This document shows positions 35,620-45,093 of a stretch of DNA of 64,000 nucleotides, piece by piece. The translations under genes and the position numbers were made by a program. Position 1 is the first letter of the stretch. The number at the start of each line of letters is the position of its first letter. Source of the DNA: Mycobacterium sp. Z3061 (GTDB lineage Bacteria; Actinomycetota; Actinomycetes; Mycobacteriales; Mycobacteriaceae); the NCBI RefSeq assembly GCF_031583025.1, contig NZ_CP134062.1, positions 4,340,001-4,404,000 of the forward strand, written 5' to 3'. Below the pieces are notes generated by a model. The model did not search any database and had not been told where the DNA came from. It saw nothing but the letters and a program-made list of their open reading frames with translations.

Positions 35620-36891
35620 ATGACCGCACCCACGACCAACCCCACGCACAAGGACATCGACCTGAGCGCGCGTGCGTTCTGGGCCAAACCGCCCGAAGAG
35701 CGCGACGCGGCATTCGCCGTGTTGCGTGCCGAGAACCCGGTGCCCTGGAGCCGGCCGGCTGAATCGGACCTACTGCCTCCCGAACTGAACAACCGGGGCT
35801 TCTGGTCGCTGACCAAGCAGGACGACATCCGGATGGCCAGCCGCCACCCCGAGATCTTCTCCTCAGCCCAGGGCATCACCATGGAGGACTTCGCCCCCGA
35901 AGCGGTCGAAATCGCGCAGTCGTTCATCGCGATGGACGCGCCGCGGCACACCCAGTTGCGCGGCATCACAACCGAGGCATTCAAGCCCAAGAACGTGCGC
36001 CGACTGGAGGGCTGGATCCGCGGCCACGCCCACGATCTGGTGAGCGAAATGGCTCACCTGGGCGAAGGTGATTTCGTCCAGTTGGTGTCGGTGAAGCTGC
36101 CCGGCCGCATCTTCGGCAGTTTCTTCGGCCTGCCCGAGGGCGATCTGCGCGACAAGGCCGTCACCGCCGCCCAGCGACTGGTGGGGTGGACCGACCCGAA
36201 CATTCGCGGCGAGCAGAGCGAACTGGAACTGTTCATGGGGGCCGTGCTGGATCTGCATGCGGTGGCGTCCGAGCTGATCCCGCAACGGCGGGCCAATCCC
36301 GGAGACGACCTGATGACCTGGATGGTGCAGGCCGAGTTCGATGGCAAGAAGATGACCGACGACGAATTGCGGGCCTTCTTCGTGCTGATGGGCGTGGCGT
36401 CCAACGACACCACCCGACATGCCTCGGCGCACGCGATCGCCGCCCTGTCCAAGTTTCCCGACCAGCGCGCGCTGCTGGCCGAGGACGTCGAGGGACGTGT
36501 CGGCACCGCGGTGGAGGAGGTGCTGCGCTGGGGATCACCGTTGCTCCACATGCGCCGCACCGCCACCCGCGATATCACCGTGCGCGACGCGGAGATCAAG
36601 GCCGGCGACAAGGTGGTGTTGTGGTACTACTCCGGCAATCGCGACGAAGACGTCTTCGACGATCCGCACACCTTCAATATCCTGCGAAACCCTAACCCGC
36701 ACATTGCTTTCGGGGGCGGTGGTCCGCACTTCTGCCTCGGCGCCGCGCTGGCCCGCACCATGCTCAAGGCGCTGCTCACCGAGGTCTACACCCGCATCCC
36801 CGACATCTCGGCGCCGGAGCCGCAGTATGCGCTGGCCAACTTCATCAACGGCATCAACAGCCTGCCCGCGACCTGGACGCCGGAACGATGA
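35620..36891 (+). CDS. Cytochrome P450
   Basis: 423-residue soluble P450 monooxygenase. The I-helix oxygen-activation segment is VLMGVASNDTTRHA, the E-x-x-R is in VEEVLRW, and the haem loop FGGGGPHFCLGAALAR carries the thiolate Cys (about residue 370). The substrate is not evident; the CYP family cannot be named with confidence by eye. The start ATG 35620 follows GAAAGGGA; the frame is open far upstream but inside the kinase gene. The stop overlaps the start of an alcohol dehydrogenase (ATGA), suggesting a two-step hydroxylation-oxidation pathway, with the CX2HX2C ferredoxin as likely electron donor. Confidence 0.95.
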   Translation: MTAPTTNPTHKDIDLSARAFWAKPPEERDAAFAVLRAENPVPWSRPAESDLLPPELNNRGFWSLTKQDDIRMASRHPEIFSSAQGITMEDFAPEAVEIAQSFIAMDAPRHTQLRGITTEAFKPKNVRRLEGWIRGHAHDLVSEMAHLGEGDFVQLVSVKLPGRIFGSFFGLPEGDLRDKAVTAAQRLVGWTDPNIRGEQSELELFMGAVLDLHAVASELIPQRRANPGDDLMTWMVQAEFDGKKMTDDELRAFFVLMGVASNDTTRHASAHAIAALSKFPDQRALLAEDVEGRVGTAVEEVLRWGSPLLHMRRTATRDITVRDAEIKAGDKVVLWYYSGNRDEDVFDDPHTFNILRNPNPHIAFGGGGPHFCLGAALARTMLKALLTEVYTRIPDISAPEPQYALANFINGINSLPATWTPER

Positions 36892-37994
36892 AGACCAAAG
36901 CAGCGGTGTTGTGGGGCCTGCACCAGAAGTGGGAGATCGAAGAGGTCGACCTCGACGGGCCCAGGGAGAACGAGGTTCTGGTCAAGCTGACGGCCAGCGG
37001 ACTGTGTCACTCCGACGATCATCTGATCACCGGCGACATGCCCATGCAGTTGCCGGTGGTCGGTGGGCACGAGGGCGCCGGGGTGGTGGTCGAGGTCGGC
37101 CCGGGCGTTACCGAAGTGGCCGAAGGTGATTCGGTGGTGTTGAGCTTCATTCCGGCCTGCGGCCGGTGCGAACCGTGCGCCCGCGGGATGAGCAACCTGT
37201 GCGTGCTGGGCGCGGCGATCATCGCCGGGCCGCAGCTCGACGGCACCTTCCGGTTCCACGCCAGAGGTCAAGGGCTGGGCCAGATGTGCGTGCTGGGAAC
37301 CTTTTCCGAGTACACGGTGGTCCCGATGGCCTCGGTCATCAAGGTTGACCCCGGCACCGCACTGGACACCGCCGCGCTGGTCGGATGCGGGGTCACCACC
37401 GGTTACGGCAGCATGGTGCGCACGGGTGAGGCGGGTGACGGCGACACCGTGGTGGTCATGGGGGTCGGCGGTATCGGCATGAACGCCGTTCAGGGGGCCC
37501 GCATTGCCGGCGCCCGCGTCATCGTCGCGCTCGACCCGGTCGAGTACAAACGCAACCGGTCCCTGGAATTCGGCGCCACCCACACGGCAGCGACCGTCGA
37601 CGAAGCGCTGGCACTCGTCACCGACCTGACCCGCGGGCAGCTGGCCGACGTCTGCGTGGTCAGCACCGACTCGGCCGAGGGCGCCTATGTGGCACAGGCT
37701 CTGAGCCTGGTCGGCAAGCGCGGCCGGGTGGTGATGACCGCCATCCCCCACCCCACCGACACCAGTGTCGCCATGTCGCTGTTCGATCTCACGCTGTACG
37801 AAAAGCAGGTGCGCGGTTCACTTTTCGGCTCATCGAACCCGCGCCGCGACATTCCCCGGATGCTCGACCTGTACCGGGCCGGGCGGCTGAAGCTCGACGA
37901 ACTGGTGACCCGCGAGTACACGCTCGAGGAGATCAACGAGGGCTATGCGGACATGCACGCCGGAGTGAACCTGCGCGGGCTGATCCGCTTCTGA
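36888..37994 (+). CDS. NDMA-dependent (mycofactocin-linked) zinc alcohol dehydrogenase
   Basis: 368-residue medium-chain dehydrogenase. Catalytic zinc ligands are in GLCHSDDH and GGHEGAG; the structural zinc Cys are in CGRCEPCARGMSNLC; the nucleotide-binding GVGGIGMNAVQ is at about 195. The sequence from AAVLWGLHQKWEIEEVDLDGP to ITGDMPM matches the Rxyl_3153/NDMA-dependent family, whose bound NAD is recycled through mycofactocin. Mycofactocin genes are not in the window. It is translationally coupled to the P450, so it probably oxidises that enzyme's alcohol product. Confidence 0.92.
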   Translation: MKTKAAVLWGLHQKWEIEEVDLDGPRENEVLVKLTASGLCHSDDHLITGDMPMQLPVVGGHEGAGVVVEVGPGVTEVAEGDSVVLSFIPACGRCEPCARGMSNLCVLGAAIIAGPQLDGTFRFHARGQGLGQMCVLGTFSEYTVVPMASVIKVDPGTALDTAALVGCGVTTGYGSMVRTGEAGDGDTVVVMGVGGIGMNAVQGARIAGARVIVALDPVEYKRNRSLEFGATHTAATVDEALALVTDLTRGQLADVCVVSTDSAEGAYVAQALSLVGKRGRVVMTAIPHPTDTSVAMSLFDLTLYEKQVRGSLFGSSNPRRDIPRMLDLYRAGRLKLDELVTREYTLEEINEGYADMHAGVNLRGLIRF

Positions 37995-38266
37995 CCCGGG
38001 CGATCAAGGGACTTGCGACTCTAGCCCGCGCAACGGTGCACGCGGCAGAGTCGATGCGATGTCTGGTCGACAGGCTCCGCTGATGCCGACCCGGGGGGAA
38101 GTCGTCCTTGACCGCAATTAGTGCCTTGTGCAATAGTTGCACATGGGTCGATTATGACAGGCGGTTTGGCGCCTGAGCAGCTACGATCCCGAAAGTTGGT
38201 GCCGCGGCGGCGACGCCGACTCGTCTGGAAACGCCAGATTGGCCCGTCACTATCAAGGAGTGGTAG

Positions 38267-38572
38267 ATGTTCGAGGAAAAGTCAGCACCTGCGCAGTCGC
38301 GCCTTCGGCGCGCACGCCGGCCGATCCGGTTGATCTGGGTTGCCGCGGTGATCGGTGGCGTGGCAGTCAGTTTCGGCGCAGTGGAGGCCCAGACGCTCGG
38401 CGGTGGGCCGACCTCGATCACGGCGACGCCGGAGGATCCCTGCCTGCTGAACAACACCTGCGGCCTGGAGAACCAGATCGCCGAAGACGAGCAGCAGGGC
38501 AGGGACTTTCAGGCCTACTGTGACGAGCTCAAGCTGAAGAACATCACGATCCCGGAGTGCGAGCCCGCCTGA
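38267..38572 (+). CDS. Small membrane-anchored or secreted protein, unknown
   Basis: 101 residues. A basic N-terminus (RLRRARRPIR) precedes one hydrophobic segment (LIWVAAVIGGVAVSFGAVEAQ, about 22-42), which may be a cleaved signal (EAQ end) or an anchor. The outer part has four Cys (DPCLLNNTCG, AYCDEL, PECEPA), probably two disulfides. AAGGAGTGG before the ATG at 38267 is a good ribosome site. Not recognised. Confidence 0.7.
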   Translation: MFEEKSAPAQSRLRRARRPIRLIWVAAVIGGVAVSFGAVEAQTLGGGPTSITATPEDPCLLNNTCGLENQIAEDEQQGRDFQAYCDELKLKNITIPECEPA

Positions 38573-38591
38573 TCCCCGAGACCATCGCCGT

Positions 38592-39884
38592 TCAGCGAGC
38601 AGTTCGTTGCAGCTCGCTCGACCGGCGATGACGTCGTTGCCCCGCAGCACCCGACCCGCGTCGCCTGGCCGGCTTAGCGGGTTGCGGCGCAGTGGTTTTC
38701 GGAGCGGGAGCGCGGTAGGGCGCGACCTCTCCCACCAACGCCTGCACCTCGGCGGAGTCGGCGGTCACGTGCCGAGGCTCGACCCGGATACCGGCCTTGC
38801 GCAGCAACGCCCGGGTGTCGGTGCGCTGCTCGGGCAACACCAGAGTGACCACGTCGCCCGCGTTGCCGGCCCTTGCGGTGCGCCCCGAGCGATGCAGATA
38901 GGCCTTGTGCTCAGCGGGCGGATCGATGTGCACCACCAGTTCGACCTCGTCGACGTGCACGCCGCGCGCGGCGATGTCGGTGGCCACCAGGACCCTGGCC
39001 TCACCGGTGGTGAAAGCGGCGAGATTGCGGTCGCGTGCCGGCTGAGAAAGGTTGCCGTGCAAGTCAACTGACGGGATACCAGAATCGGTGAGCTGTTTGG
39101 CGAGCCGTCGGGCGTGATGTTTGGTGCGCATGAACAGGATTCGGCGCCCGCTGCCCGAGGCCAGCCGGTGTACTAGTTCCTTCTTGGCTTCGGCGCCGGC
39201 GACATGGAACACATGGTGGGTCATCGCGGACACCGGCGCGTTCAACTCGTCCACCGAGTGCAGCACCTGATCGCGCAGGAACCGGTTGACCAGTTTGTCG
39301 ACGCCGTTGTCGAGGGTGGCCGAGAACAGCAGGCGCTGGCCTCCGGCCGGTGTGGCGGCGAGGATGCGGGTGACACCGGGCAGGAACCCGAGATCGGCCA
39401 TGTGGTCGGCTTCGTCGATGACGGTGATCTCGATGGCGTCCAGGTTGATCAACCGCTGTTTCATCAGGTCCTCGAGCCGGCCCGGGCAGGCCACCACGAT
39501 GTCGACGCCCGATTGCAGGGCGGCTACCTGCCGGTTCTGCGATACGCCGCCGAAGATGGTGGTGACGCGCAATTTGCGGGCGGCGGCCAGGGGTTCCAGC
39601 GTCGCGGTGATCTGGGTCGCCAGTTCACGGGTGGGCGCCAACACCAAACCCGACGGCCGCGACGGGCGCCGGTTGGCCGGAGAGAGCCTGCTGACCAACG
39701 GAATCGAGAAGGCGAGCGTCTTTCCGCTGCCGGTCTTGCCGCGTCCAAGCACATCCCGCCCGGCGAGCGTGTCGGGCAGGGTCTGGACCTGGATCGGGAA
39801 AGGGGCGGTAATGCCGGCGGCGGCGAGCACGCCGATCAGCGGTGCGCTCACGCCGAGGTCGGCAAAGGTCTTGTCAGGATTCAT
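38592..39884 (-). CDS. DEAD-box RNA helicase
   Basis: 430-residue ATP-dependent RNA helicase. Q motif FPIQVQTLP, Walker A GRGKTGSGKT, Ia PTRELATQI, DEAD box VIDEADHMADLGF, SAT motif LFSATLDN, motif IV ILFMRTKHHARRL, V VLVATDIAARGVHV and VI HRSGRTARAG are all present. A basic Pro/Arg tail (about 395-430) probably binds RNA. Such helicases act in ribosome assembly, RNA decay and cold adaptation. The ATG at 39884 is chosen; the frame is open to 40010 without family similarity. Confidence 0.95.
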   Translation of the reverse strand: MNPDKTFADLGVSAPLIGVLAAAGITAPFPIQVQTLPDTLAGRDVLGRGKTGSGKTLAFSIPLVSRLSPANRRPSRPSGLVLAPTRELATQITATLEPLAAARKLRVTTIFGGVSQNRQVAALQSGVDIVVACPGRLEDLMKQRLINLDAIEITVIDEADHMADLGFLPGVTRILAATPAGGQRLLFSATLDNGVDKLVNRFLRDQVLHSVDELNAPVSAMTHHVFHVAGAEAKKELVHRLASGSGRRILFMRTKHHARRLAKQLTDSGIPSVDLHGNLSQPARDRNLAAFTTGEARVLVATDIAARGVHVDEVELVVHIDPPAEHKAYLHRSGRTARAGNAGDVVTLVLPEQRTDTRALLRKAGIRVEPRHVTADSAEVQALVGEVAPYRAPAPKTTAPQPAKPARRRGSGAAGQRRHRRSSELQRTAR

Positions 39885-40229
39885 TTTTCGGTGCCTTTCG
39901 GGCATCGGGTGTCCCGGATCGTCGCGAGGAGTTCGCGCAGAGCCGGCACAAGCTGGCGAGATTGCCGGTGGGCAAAATCGATCGCCGCGAGACCGTAGTG
40001 CTTCATGCACGGATCATCTGGACGCGACGCGCTGAGCCGCGAATTTCGGGCCGGCGCCGGGGGGATGAGGAACGTTCCACGACGTGTTGGCGGTATTGAT
40101 GGAAGGCCAACGTTGACGACAGTCTATCTCACCGGCGCGTGAGGCCCTAATGCAGCGCGAATCGGCCCGCTCATCGGGCCCGCGGTGCTACTTTCGCCTG
40201 GCAATTGTGCAGAGACAGCTGGAGGCGCG
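39885..40229. other. 345-base gene-free region between divergent helicase and DUF732 genes
   Basis: No supported gene. It must contain promoters for both neighbours. For the helicase it could hold a long 5' leader, common for cold-regulated DEAD-box genes, but I see no dominating hairpin or riboswitch-like pattern. Confidence 0.5.
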
Positions 40230-40631
40230 GTGTCGGGCAGAGTGAACGGGTTTGTAGCGAGTCTGGCTTTGGTGGCGATCGCGATGGCCCCGGAGGCATC
40301 CGCCGAACCGGGGCCGGGAAGCGGCGAGACCTTCTTCGTCGACTACATGACGCGCGTATTCACTCCCCCGACGTCAGAAGCCGCGGCACGGGCGATAATC
40401 CCGCTGGCCCAACAGGTCTGCGATGCGAGGGCCCAGGGCCAGACCGACATGCAGGCCGCCAACATCGTGGTGGCCGGCAACGGGGTCGAGACCATAGGTC
40501 TGGGTACCGGCTCGGTAACCGGAGACGAGGGAACGGCGTTGAACATCGTGAATGCGGCGACGCTGGCGTACTGCCCGCAGTACAACGCGGCCATCGGTGA
40601 GCCGGTGGTGCCGAACATCCCGGTGGAGTGA
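40230..40631 (+). CDS. Secreted DUF732-family protein
   Basis: 133-residue exported protein typical of mycobacteria. The signal peptide (VNGFVASLALVAIAMAPEASA) is cleaved before EPGPG. The mature part has the DUF732 pattern of two Cys (QVCDAR and LAYCPQY, about residues 70 and 118) around helices with FVDYMTRVF and NIVNAATLAYCP. The GTG at 40230 after GGAGG is preferred to the ATG at 40185. Function of the family unknown. Confidence 0.85.
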   Translation: MSGRVNGFVASLALVAIAMAPEASAEPGPGSGETFFVDYMTRVFTPPTSEAAARAIIPLAQQVCDARAQGQTDMQAANIVVAGNGVETIGLGTGSVTGDEGTALNIVNAATLAYCPQYNAAIGEPVVPNIPVE

Positions 40632-40686
40632 GCCGGCGCTCGGCGTTGCGATACAGCGCTGCCGCGCAGCATGATTGGTGGCACCC

Positions 40687-41517
40687 ATGACCGTTTCAGA
40701 CGAGATGGAGCGCTTCGCACGCCGACACGGAAAGCACGTGGTGGTCCGGGATATTCCATGGTCCTACTACCGGCTCGGTGCGGGCACACCGGTGCTCTGG
40801 TTGACCGGCGGTCTGCGCCGGGCCGCGGTGGCCTCGGCGTTTCTCGAGCAACTTGCCGGACGTCACACCGTCATAGCGCCGGATTATGCCCCGGCCCTTT
40901 CCATCGCCGATTTCATGGCTGCCTTCGACGAGATGCTGCGCAGCGAAGCCGTCGAGGCCGTCACGGTGATAGGCCAGTCGTACGGCGGCATGCTGGCGCA
41001 GGCGTATCTGGCTCACCGCCCGCAGGCCGTCACGCGACTCGTGCTCTCGAGTTCGGGTCCCGCAACGTACGCCCGCCCCTGGCTGGTGGCCGCCAGAGTG
41101 GCCACACTGCTCGCGCGCGTGCTGCCCGAACCGGTATTGAAGGACCTACTGGCCGCCGGGTTGGGCAGACTTGCTCGCCAACTGCCGCCCGCGGAAGCGG
41201 CCCAGCTGGCAGGAACCATTCGCTTCCTGCTGCGCGAGAAGCTGTGCCGGGCCGATGTGGTGTCCCACTTCGCCGTCGCCGCGGATCTGATCCGGTCCGG
41301 CACGCTCAATCCGGCGGCATTGCGCGGGTGGCACGGCGAGGTGATCGTCCTGAGCGCCGAGAACGATCCGACGCAGAGCGACCGCGACATTCCGAAATAT
41401 GAGCGGTTGTTCGGACGCCGTCCACGGGTTGTCAGCCTCGGACAACTCGGGCACGCCGCCGTTCTTTCCGACCCGGGCCGCTACGTTGACTTGCTCGAAG
41501 GCGTGCTCGATCAATGA
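40687..41517 (+). CDS. Alpha/beta hydrolase
   Basis: 276-residue alpha/beta-hydrolase. Nucleophile elbow GQSYGGM (Ser about 103), acid in ENDPTQSD, catalytic His in LGHAAVLSDP. The oxyanion region LWLTGGLRRA replaces the usual HGxG. An ATG at 40687 is preferred (MTVSDEM); 40675 is also in frame. Substrate unknown. Confidence 0.85.
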   Translation: MTVSDEMERFARRHGKHVVVRDIPWSYYRLGAGTPVLWLTGGLRRAAVASAFLEQLAGRHTVIAPDYAPALSIADFMAAFDEMLRSEAVEAVTVIGQSYGGMLAQAYLAHRPQAVTRLVLSSSGPATYARPWLVAARVATLLARVLPEPVLKDLLAAGLGRLARQLPPAEAAQLAGTIRFLLREKLCRADVVSHFAVAADLIRSGTLNPAALRGWHGEVIVLSAENDPTQSDRDIPKYERLFGRRPRVVSLGQLGHAAVLSDPGRYVDLLEGVLDQ

Positions 41518-41534
41518 GGCGGGCCAACGGCGTA

Positions 41535-42227
41535 TCAGGAGCCCGCGACGCCCGCGCCGATCAGGACCAGGCCGACGAACAGGAGCAGGGCGGCGACTTC
41601 CACTCGGCGCCGTGAGCCGACCCAGGTGTTCAGGGCGGTCAGAGATCGGCGCGTGGTACCCGGAGCCAGCAGATACGCGAGCAGCGAAACCTCAACCAAG
41701 GCGAAGGCAACGACGTTGTAGAGCAGCAGCGCACCAACCTGGTCGGCGGCCGCCGCACCCGATGCCAGGATCACGGCCAGCGCGGCCAGGTAGTCCACCG
41801 ACGGGAGCGCGATCCCGAGACCGGCCAACGCGGCGACCCACAACTGCCGTCCGGTCAGCAGCTGTCGAACCCACATGTGCAGCCGGCGGACATAGGTTTC
41901 GCGCTCGACTGGGTCGCCGGCCACCGGGCGCCCGGGCCGGAAGCGCTCCACGACGACCCGCACAGCCAGTACCGCGGCCACCACGACCGCCAGCCCGCCG
42001 ATCAGGACCTGAACGGTGGGCAGGGTGAGGTGCGCGGAAGCCACCAGCCGCCGCCGGAAGACGAAAATGACGACCAGACCCACCGAGACGCCCATCGAGA
42101 AGCCGCCACACAGAAACGCCCCCAACTGCAGCAGCGGTCTGGGCCTGTTCAGCATCAACACCGTCATGCCGATCCGGAACGGTTCGAGGCTCACTGCCAG
42201 AGCCATCACCAAGATGGGAATCCACAT
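41535..42227 (-). CDS. GAP/Sap-family integral membrane protein
   Basis: 230-residue protein with about six membrane helices, matching the mycobacterial GAP family (PF11139; includes Sap, linked to sulfolipid and glycopeptidolipid transport). Typical stretches are the N-terminal ILVMALAVSLEPFRIGMTVLML, a central hydrophilic loop with REtYVRRLHMW-like sequence, and GLGIALPSVDYLAALAVILASG. The ATG at 42227 is used; 26 further codons upstream are not family-like. Confidence 0.85.
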   Translation of the reverse strand: MWIPILVMALAVSLEPFRIGMTVLMLNRPRPLLQLGAFLCGGFSMGVSVGLVVIFVFRRRLVASAHLTLPTVQVLIGGLAVVVAAVLAVRVVVERFRPGRPVAGDPVERETYVRRLHMWVRQLLTGRQLWVAALAGLGIALPSVDYLAALAVILASGAAAADQVGALLLYNVVAFALVEVSLLAYLLAPGTTRRSLTALNTWVGSRRRVEVAALLLFVGLVLIGAGVAGS

Positions 42228-42253
42228 AGCGTTCTGGTGAGGCGCTAGGAGCG

Positions 42254-42574
42254 TCAGTGCCCTGCCGGTGCCGGTTCGGTGGTGACCAGTTCGGTGAGCC
42301 CGCACATGGAAAGGATGGACATCAGCAGCGGATGCGCAATCAGGTGGATGTGGTCGGCCTGGTTGAACAGCGCGTTGATTGCGGCGCTGTCCAGGTATTC
42401 GACGGCACTGAGGTCGACGGTGAGTTTCTGGTCCCGGCCCGCCGCCTCGTTCGCGGCGGTGGTCAGCGCCCGGTCGAACGCGTCGACATTGCTCAAATCG
42501 ATTTCACCCACTGCCGAAAGCACGAATTCGCCATCGTTGCCGCGGGCGGTGTCCAGGGTGAGTGACGTGGGCAT
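42254..42574 (-). CDS. STAS-domain anti-anti-sigma factor
   Basis: 106-residue single STAS domain. Core motifs are VLSAVGEIDLSNVDAFDRAL and LTVDLSAVEYLDSAAINALF, with the conserved phosphorylatable Ser in YLDSAAI. The start codon overlaps the stop of the upstream phosphatase/kinase gene by one base (TGATG), so it is that protein's likely direct partner. Confidence 0.92.
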   Translation of the reverse strand: MPTSLTLDTARGNDGEFVLSAVGEIDLSNVDAFDRALTTAANEAAGRDQKLTVDLSAVEYLDSAAINALFNQADHIHLIAHPLLMSILSMCGLTELVTTEPAPAGH

Positions 42575-45093
42575 CAGGAGATCCTCGCGGATAGATGAAC
42601 CGTGGTTCCGGCATTGTCGTAGGCGATTGTGACCTCGTGCATGAGCGCGCGCATGAGCTTGATCCCTCGGCCACGCCGCGGGTAGGAATCCGGATCCGGC
42701 GTCTTCCAGGAGCCGCTGTCGGTAATCGTGAGCTGCACTTGGTCGTCCAGTGCCGTCGCACCGAGCGTCACGGTGCCGCCCGGGCTGTGCCGATGGCCGT
42801 GCTCGATGGCGTTGGCGACCGCCTCTCCGGCGGCCAGCAGCACCTTCGCCGCCTGATCCTGGTCCAGCCGGGCGCGCGACAACCAGTTGCGGAGCGCGGA
42901 GCGAGACGCCGCGAGGTTCTCCGGGTCGGCGGGAAACGTCATCTCCAGCGGCGCCGGATGGCGGTAGAGCATGAGGACGACGTCGTCCTGATAACCGTCG
43001 CTCGGGGCGAGACCGGACATGATCTGGTTTGCCAGTCCGTCGAGTTCGCTGGCGCGGCCGTCCTGGATGAAGCCGGCGGCGCGGGAGATACCGCTCTCGA
43101 TCGGCACGCGCCGCCGTTCGACCAGGCCGTCGGTGTAGAGGGCCAGCGTGGCGCGTGCAGGCATCGTCGCGTGAGCATCGGTGCGTGGCCAGCCGGGCCG
43201 CATCCCCAGGGCGATGGTGCGGCCGTCGTCGAGTTTCCGGATGGTTCCGTCGGCGTCGACGACAATAGGCGGGGGGTGGCCGGCGCTGGAATACACCAGT
43301 TCACCGGTGTCGGGGTTGAGCACCACGCAGACGGCGGTGGTACACGGTGCACCGGGCAGCCGGGCGGCGAACCGGTCCATCCCGGCGAGTACGGCGCTGG
43401 GGCTGGAGTTGTCGAACAACAACGCGCGGCACGCGCTGCGCACCTGCCCCATCACGGTTGCGGCGGCCAGGCCGTGGCCGACGCAGTCCCCGACGATCAA
43501 CGCGATGCGTCCGTCGTCCAGTTCGACGATGTCGTACCAGTCTCCGCCCACCTGCAGGGGCGGACTCGCGGCCTGATAACGGACGGTGAACCCGTGCGGC
43601 AACTCCGCCGGTCCCAGAATGGCGTGTTGCAGCGCCAGGGCGGTTTCCCGCTGCTGGTCAACCTGGTGCACCCGCTGCAGGCCCTGGCCGAGGCGGCCCG
43701 CCAGCACGGTGAGCAAGGTCTGGTCCTCGAGGGTGAACGGCCGTCGCTCGGACAGCTCGATCCAGACGACGAGCACCCCCTCGGGATGCTGCAGCGCGAT
43801 GCCGGCCGTCCCGGGTTTCGTGATGTCGGGCGTGAGCAGGTCACCGTCACGCAATGCGGTGAGCAACTCGCGCTCCTCCGGCGACAGGTCAGCCCATCGC
43901 GCCGGCTCGCCGACCGAGACCACCAGCGGCGCACCGTAGGCGACGGACTTGGTGGCGTCGCTGCGCGCCGGGAAGGTGACGGCCAGGACGCGGCGCGCCC
44001 GCCACAACCGGCGCAGTTCTTCGGCAGCCGCGTGCACCGCGTCATCGACCGAATCCGCCTGTGCCAGTTCCTGATTGAGCGCGTGCTGGCGTCCGGCCGC
44101 CAGTGCCAGCGCGATAGCGGCATGCTGGGCGAAATCACTGACGAGCTCGAGGTAGTCACTACCGAAGGCCTGTTGTTGAGGGCCGCGCGCGACTGCGATG
44201 ACACCGAGTACGGCCTCGTCGGCGACCAGCGGTATGACGATGGCCGAGCGCTCACCGACATCGGTGAACCCCTCGATCGGGTACTGGAAGGAGTCGGTGA
44301 TCAGCGGTAGGCCCCGGCGCGCCACACCGCCCGTGGTAGAGGCATCCATCGGCACCTGCTGACCGACGACCTGCGAGGTGTACCGGCCCGCAGTGGCGGC
44401 CACGACAAGGGTGTTCACTTCGAAAGCGGGAAGACCGGGCTCGCCCGGCACCAACAGAATCGCCTGTTCGGCATCGGCCAACTCCAGCGCCCGGTTGACG
44501 ATGAGCTGCAGCGGCCCGGTCTGGGGATCACCCGACAGCAGCGCCGTGGTGATCTCGCGGCTGGCATTGGTCCACCTCGCGGTTTCGCGCTCCCGCTCGA
44601 AGAGCCGCGCGTTGTCGATCGCGGCGGCCGCGGCCGTGGCCAGTGCTCGCACCGCGCCCTCTTGCGAGTCGGAGAACACCCGGCCGGGGCGGTCGTCAGC
44701 GAGATACAGGTTGCCGAAATCGGCGGCCCGAACGGTGATCGGTATCGCCAGCAGCGCGCGGATCGGCGGATCGTCCGCCTGAAGAGCCGTGGACTGGGGA
44801 AACGCAGTCAGATCATCCACCCGGATGCCCTCGCCGACCTGGAGGTCCCCGAGCCGCTGAGATGTGGTGCCGCCGATCCCCTCGTAGATGAAGGAGGACA
44901 GCGAGCCGTCGCTCGCCCGCAGTCCCAGCGACCCGTACCTGGCGCCGGTCAGTTCCATCGCCCCGTTGACGATTCGGTGCAACGTCATGTCCAGGTCCAG
45001 ATCGGACCCGATCTCGACGATGACCCGCACCAATTGCTGCAGTTGGTCGCGAGCCGCTATCAGCTCGTCGAGCTGTTCGTCGATTGCGCTCAC
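42574..45093 (-). CDS. GAF-GAF-PP2C-HATPase partner-switching sensor
   Basis: 839-residue cytosolic signalling protein. GAF1 about 20-165, GAF2 about 190-340, a third GAF-like region about 350-490, a PP2C/SpoIIE phosphatase about 510-705 (GGDWYDIVEL, IVGDCVGHG, LYTDGLVERR, QDDVVLML), and an RsbW-like HATPase at the C-terminus (LLAAGEAVANAIEHGH, ITDSGSW, RRGRGIKLMRALM). It thus carries both phosphatase and kinase activities for its STAS partner, the layout known from Rv1364c. Signals bound by the GAF domains cannot be inferred. ATG at 45093. Confidence 0.93.
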   Translation of the reverse strand: MSAIDEQLDELIAARDQLQQLVRVIVEIGSDLDLDMTLHRIVNGAMELTGARYGSLGLRASDGSLSSFIYEGIGGTTSQRLGDLQVGEGIRVDDLTAFPQSTALQADDPPIRALLAIPITVRAADFGNLYLADDRPGRVFSDSQEGAVRALATAAAAAIDNARLFERERETARWTNASREITTALLSGDPQTGPLQLIVNRALELADAEQAILLVPGEPGLPAFEVNTLVVAATAGRYTSQVVGQQVPMDASTTGGVARRGLPLITDSFQYPIEGFTDVGERSAIVIPLVADEAVLGVIAVARGPQQQAFGSDYLELVSDFAQHAAIALALAAGRQHALNQELAQADSVDDAVHAAAEELRRLWRARRVLAVTFPARSDATKSVAYGAPLVVSVGEPARWADLSPEERELLTALRDGDLLTPDITKPGTAGIALQHPEGVLVVWIELSERRPFTLEDQTLLTVLAGRLGQGLQRVHQVDQQRETALALQHAILGPAELPHGFTVRYQAASPPLQVGGDWYDIVELDDGRIALIVGDCVGHGLAAATVMGQVRSACRALLFDNSSPSAVLAGMDRFAARLPGAPCTTAVCVVLNPDTGELVYSSAGHPPPIVVDADGTIRKLDDGRTIALGMRPGWPRTDAHATMPARATLALYTDGLVERRRVPIESGISRAAGFIQDGRASELDGLANQIMSGLAPSDGYQDDVVLMLYRHPAPLEMTFPADPENLAASRSALRNWLSRARLDQDQAAKVLLAAGEAVANAIEHGHRHSPGGTVTLGATALDDQVQLTITDSGSWKTPDPDSYPRRGRGIKLMRALMHEVTIAYDNAGTTVHLSARIS

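Noticed and set aside
40085..40229. Possible riboswitch or long structured leader before the DUF732 gene
   Set aside because: No conserved riboswitch core or strong pairing visible by eye.
42595..44310. A 571-codon plus-strand open frame opposite the GAF-PP2C gene
   Set aside because: Antisense of a well-supported gene; low-complexity Arg/Gly/Ala composition.
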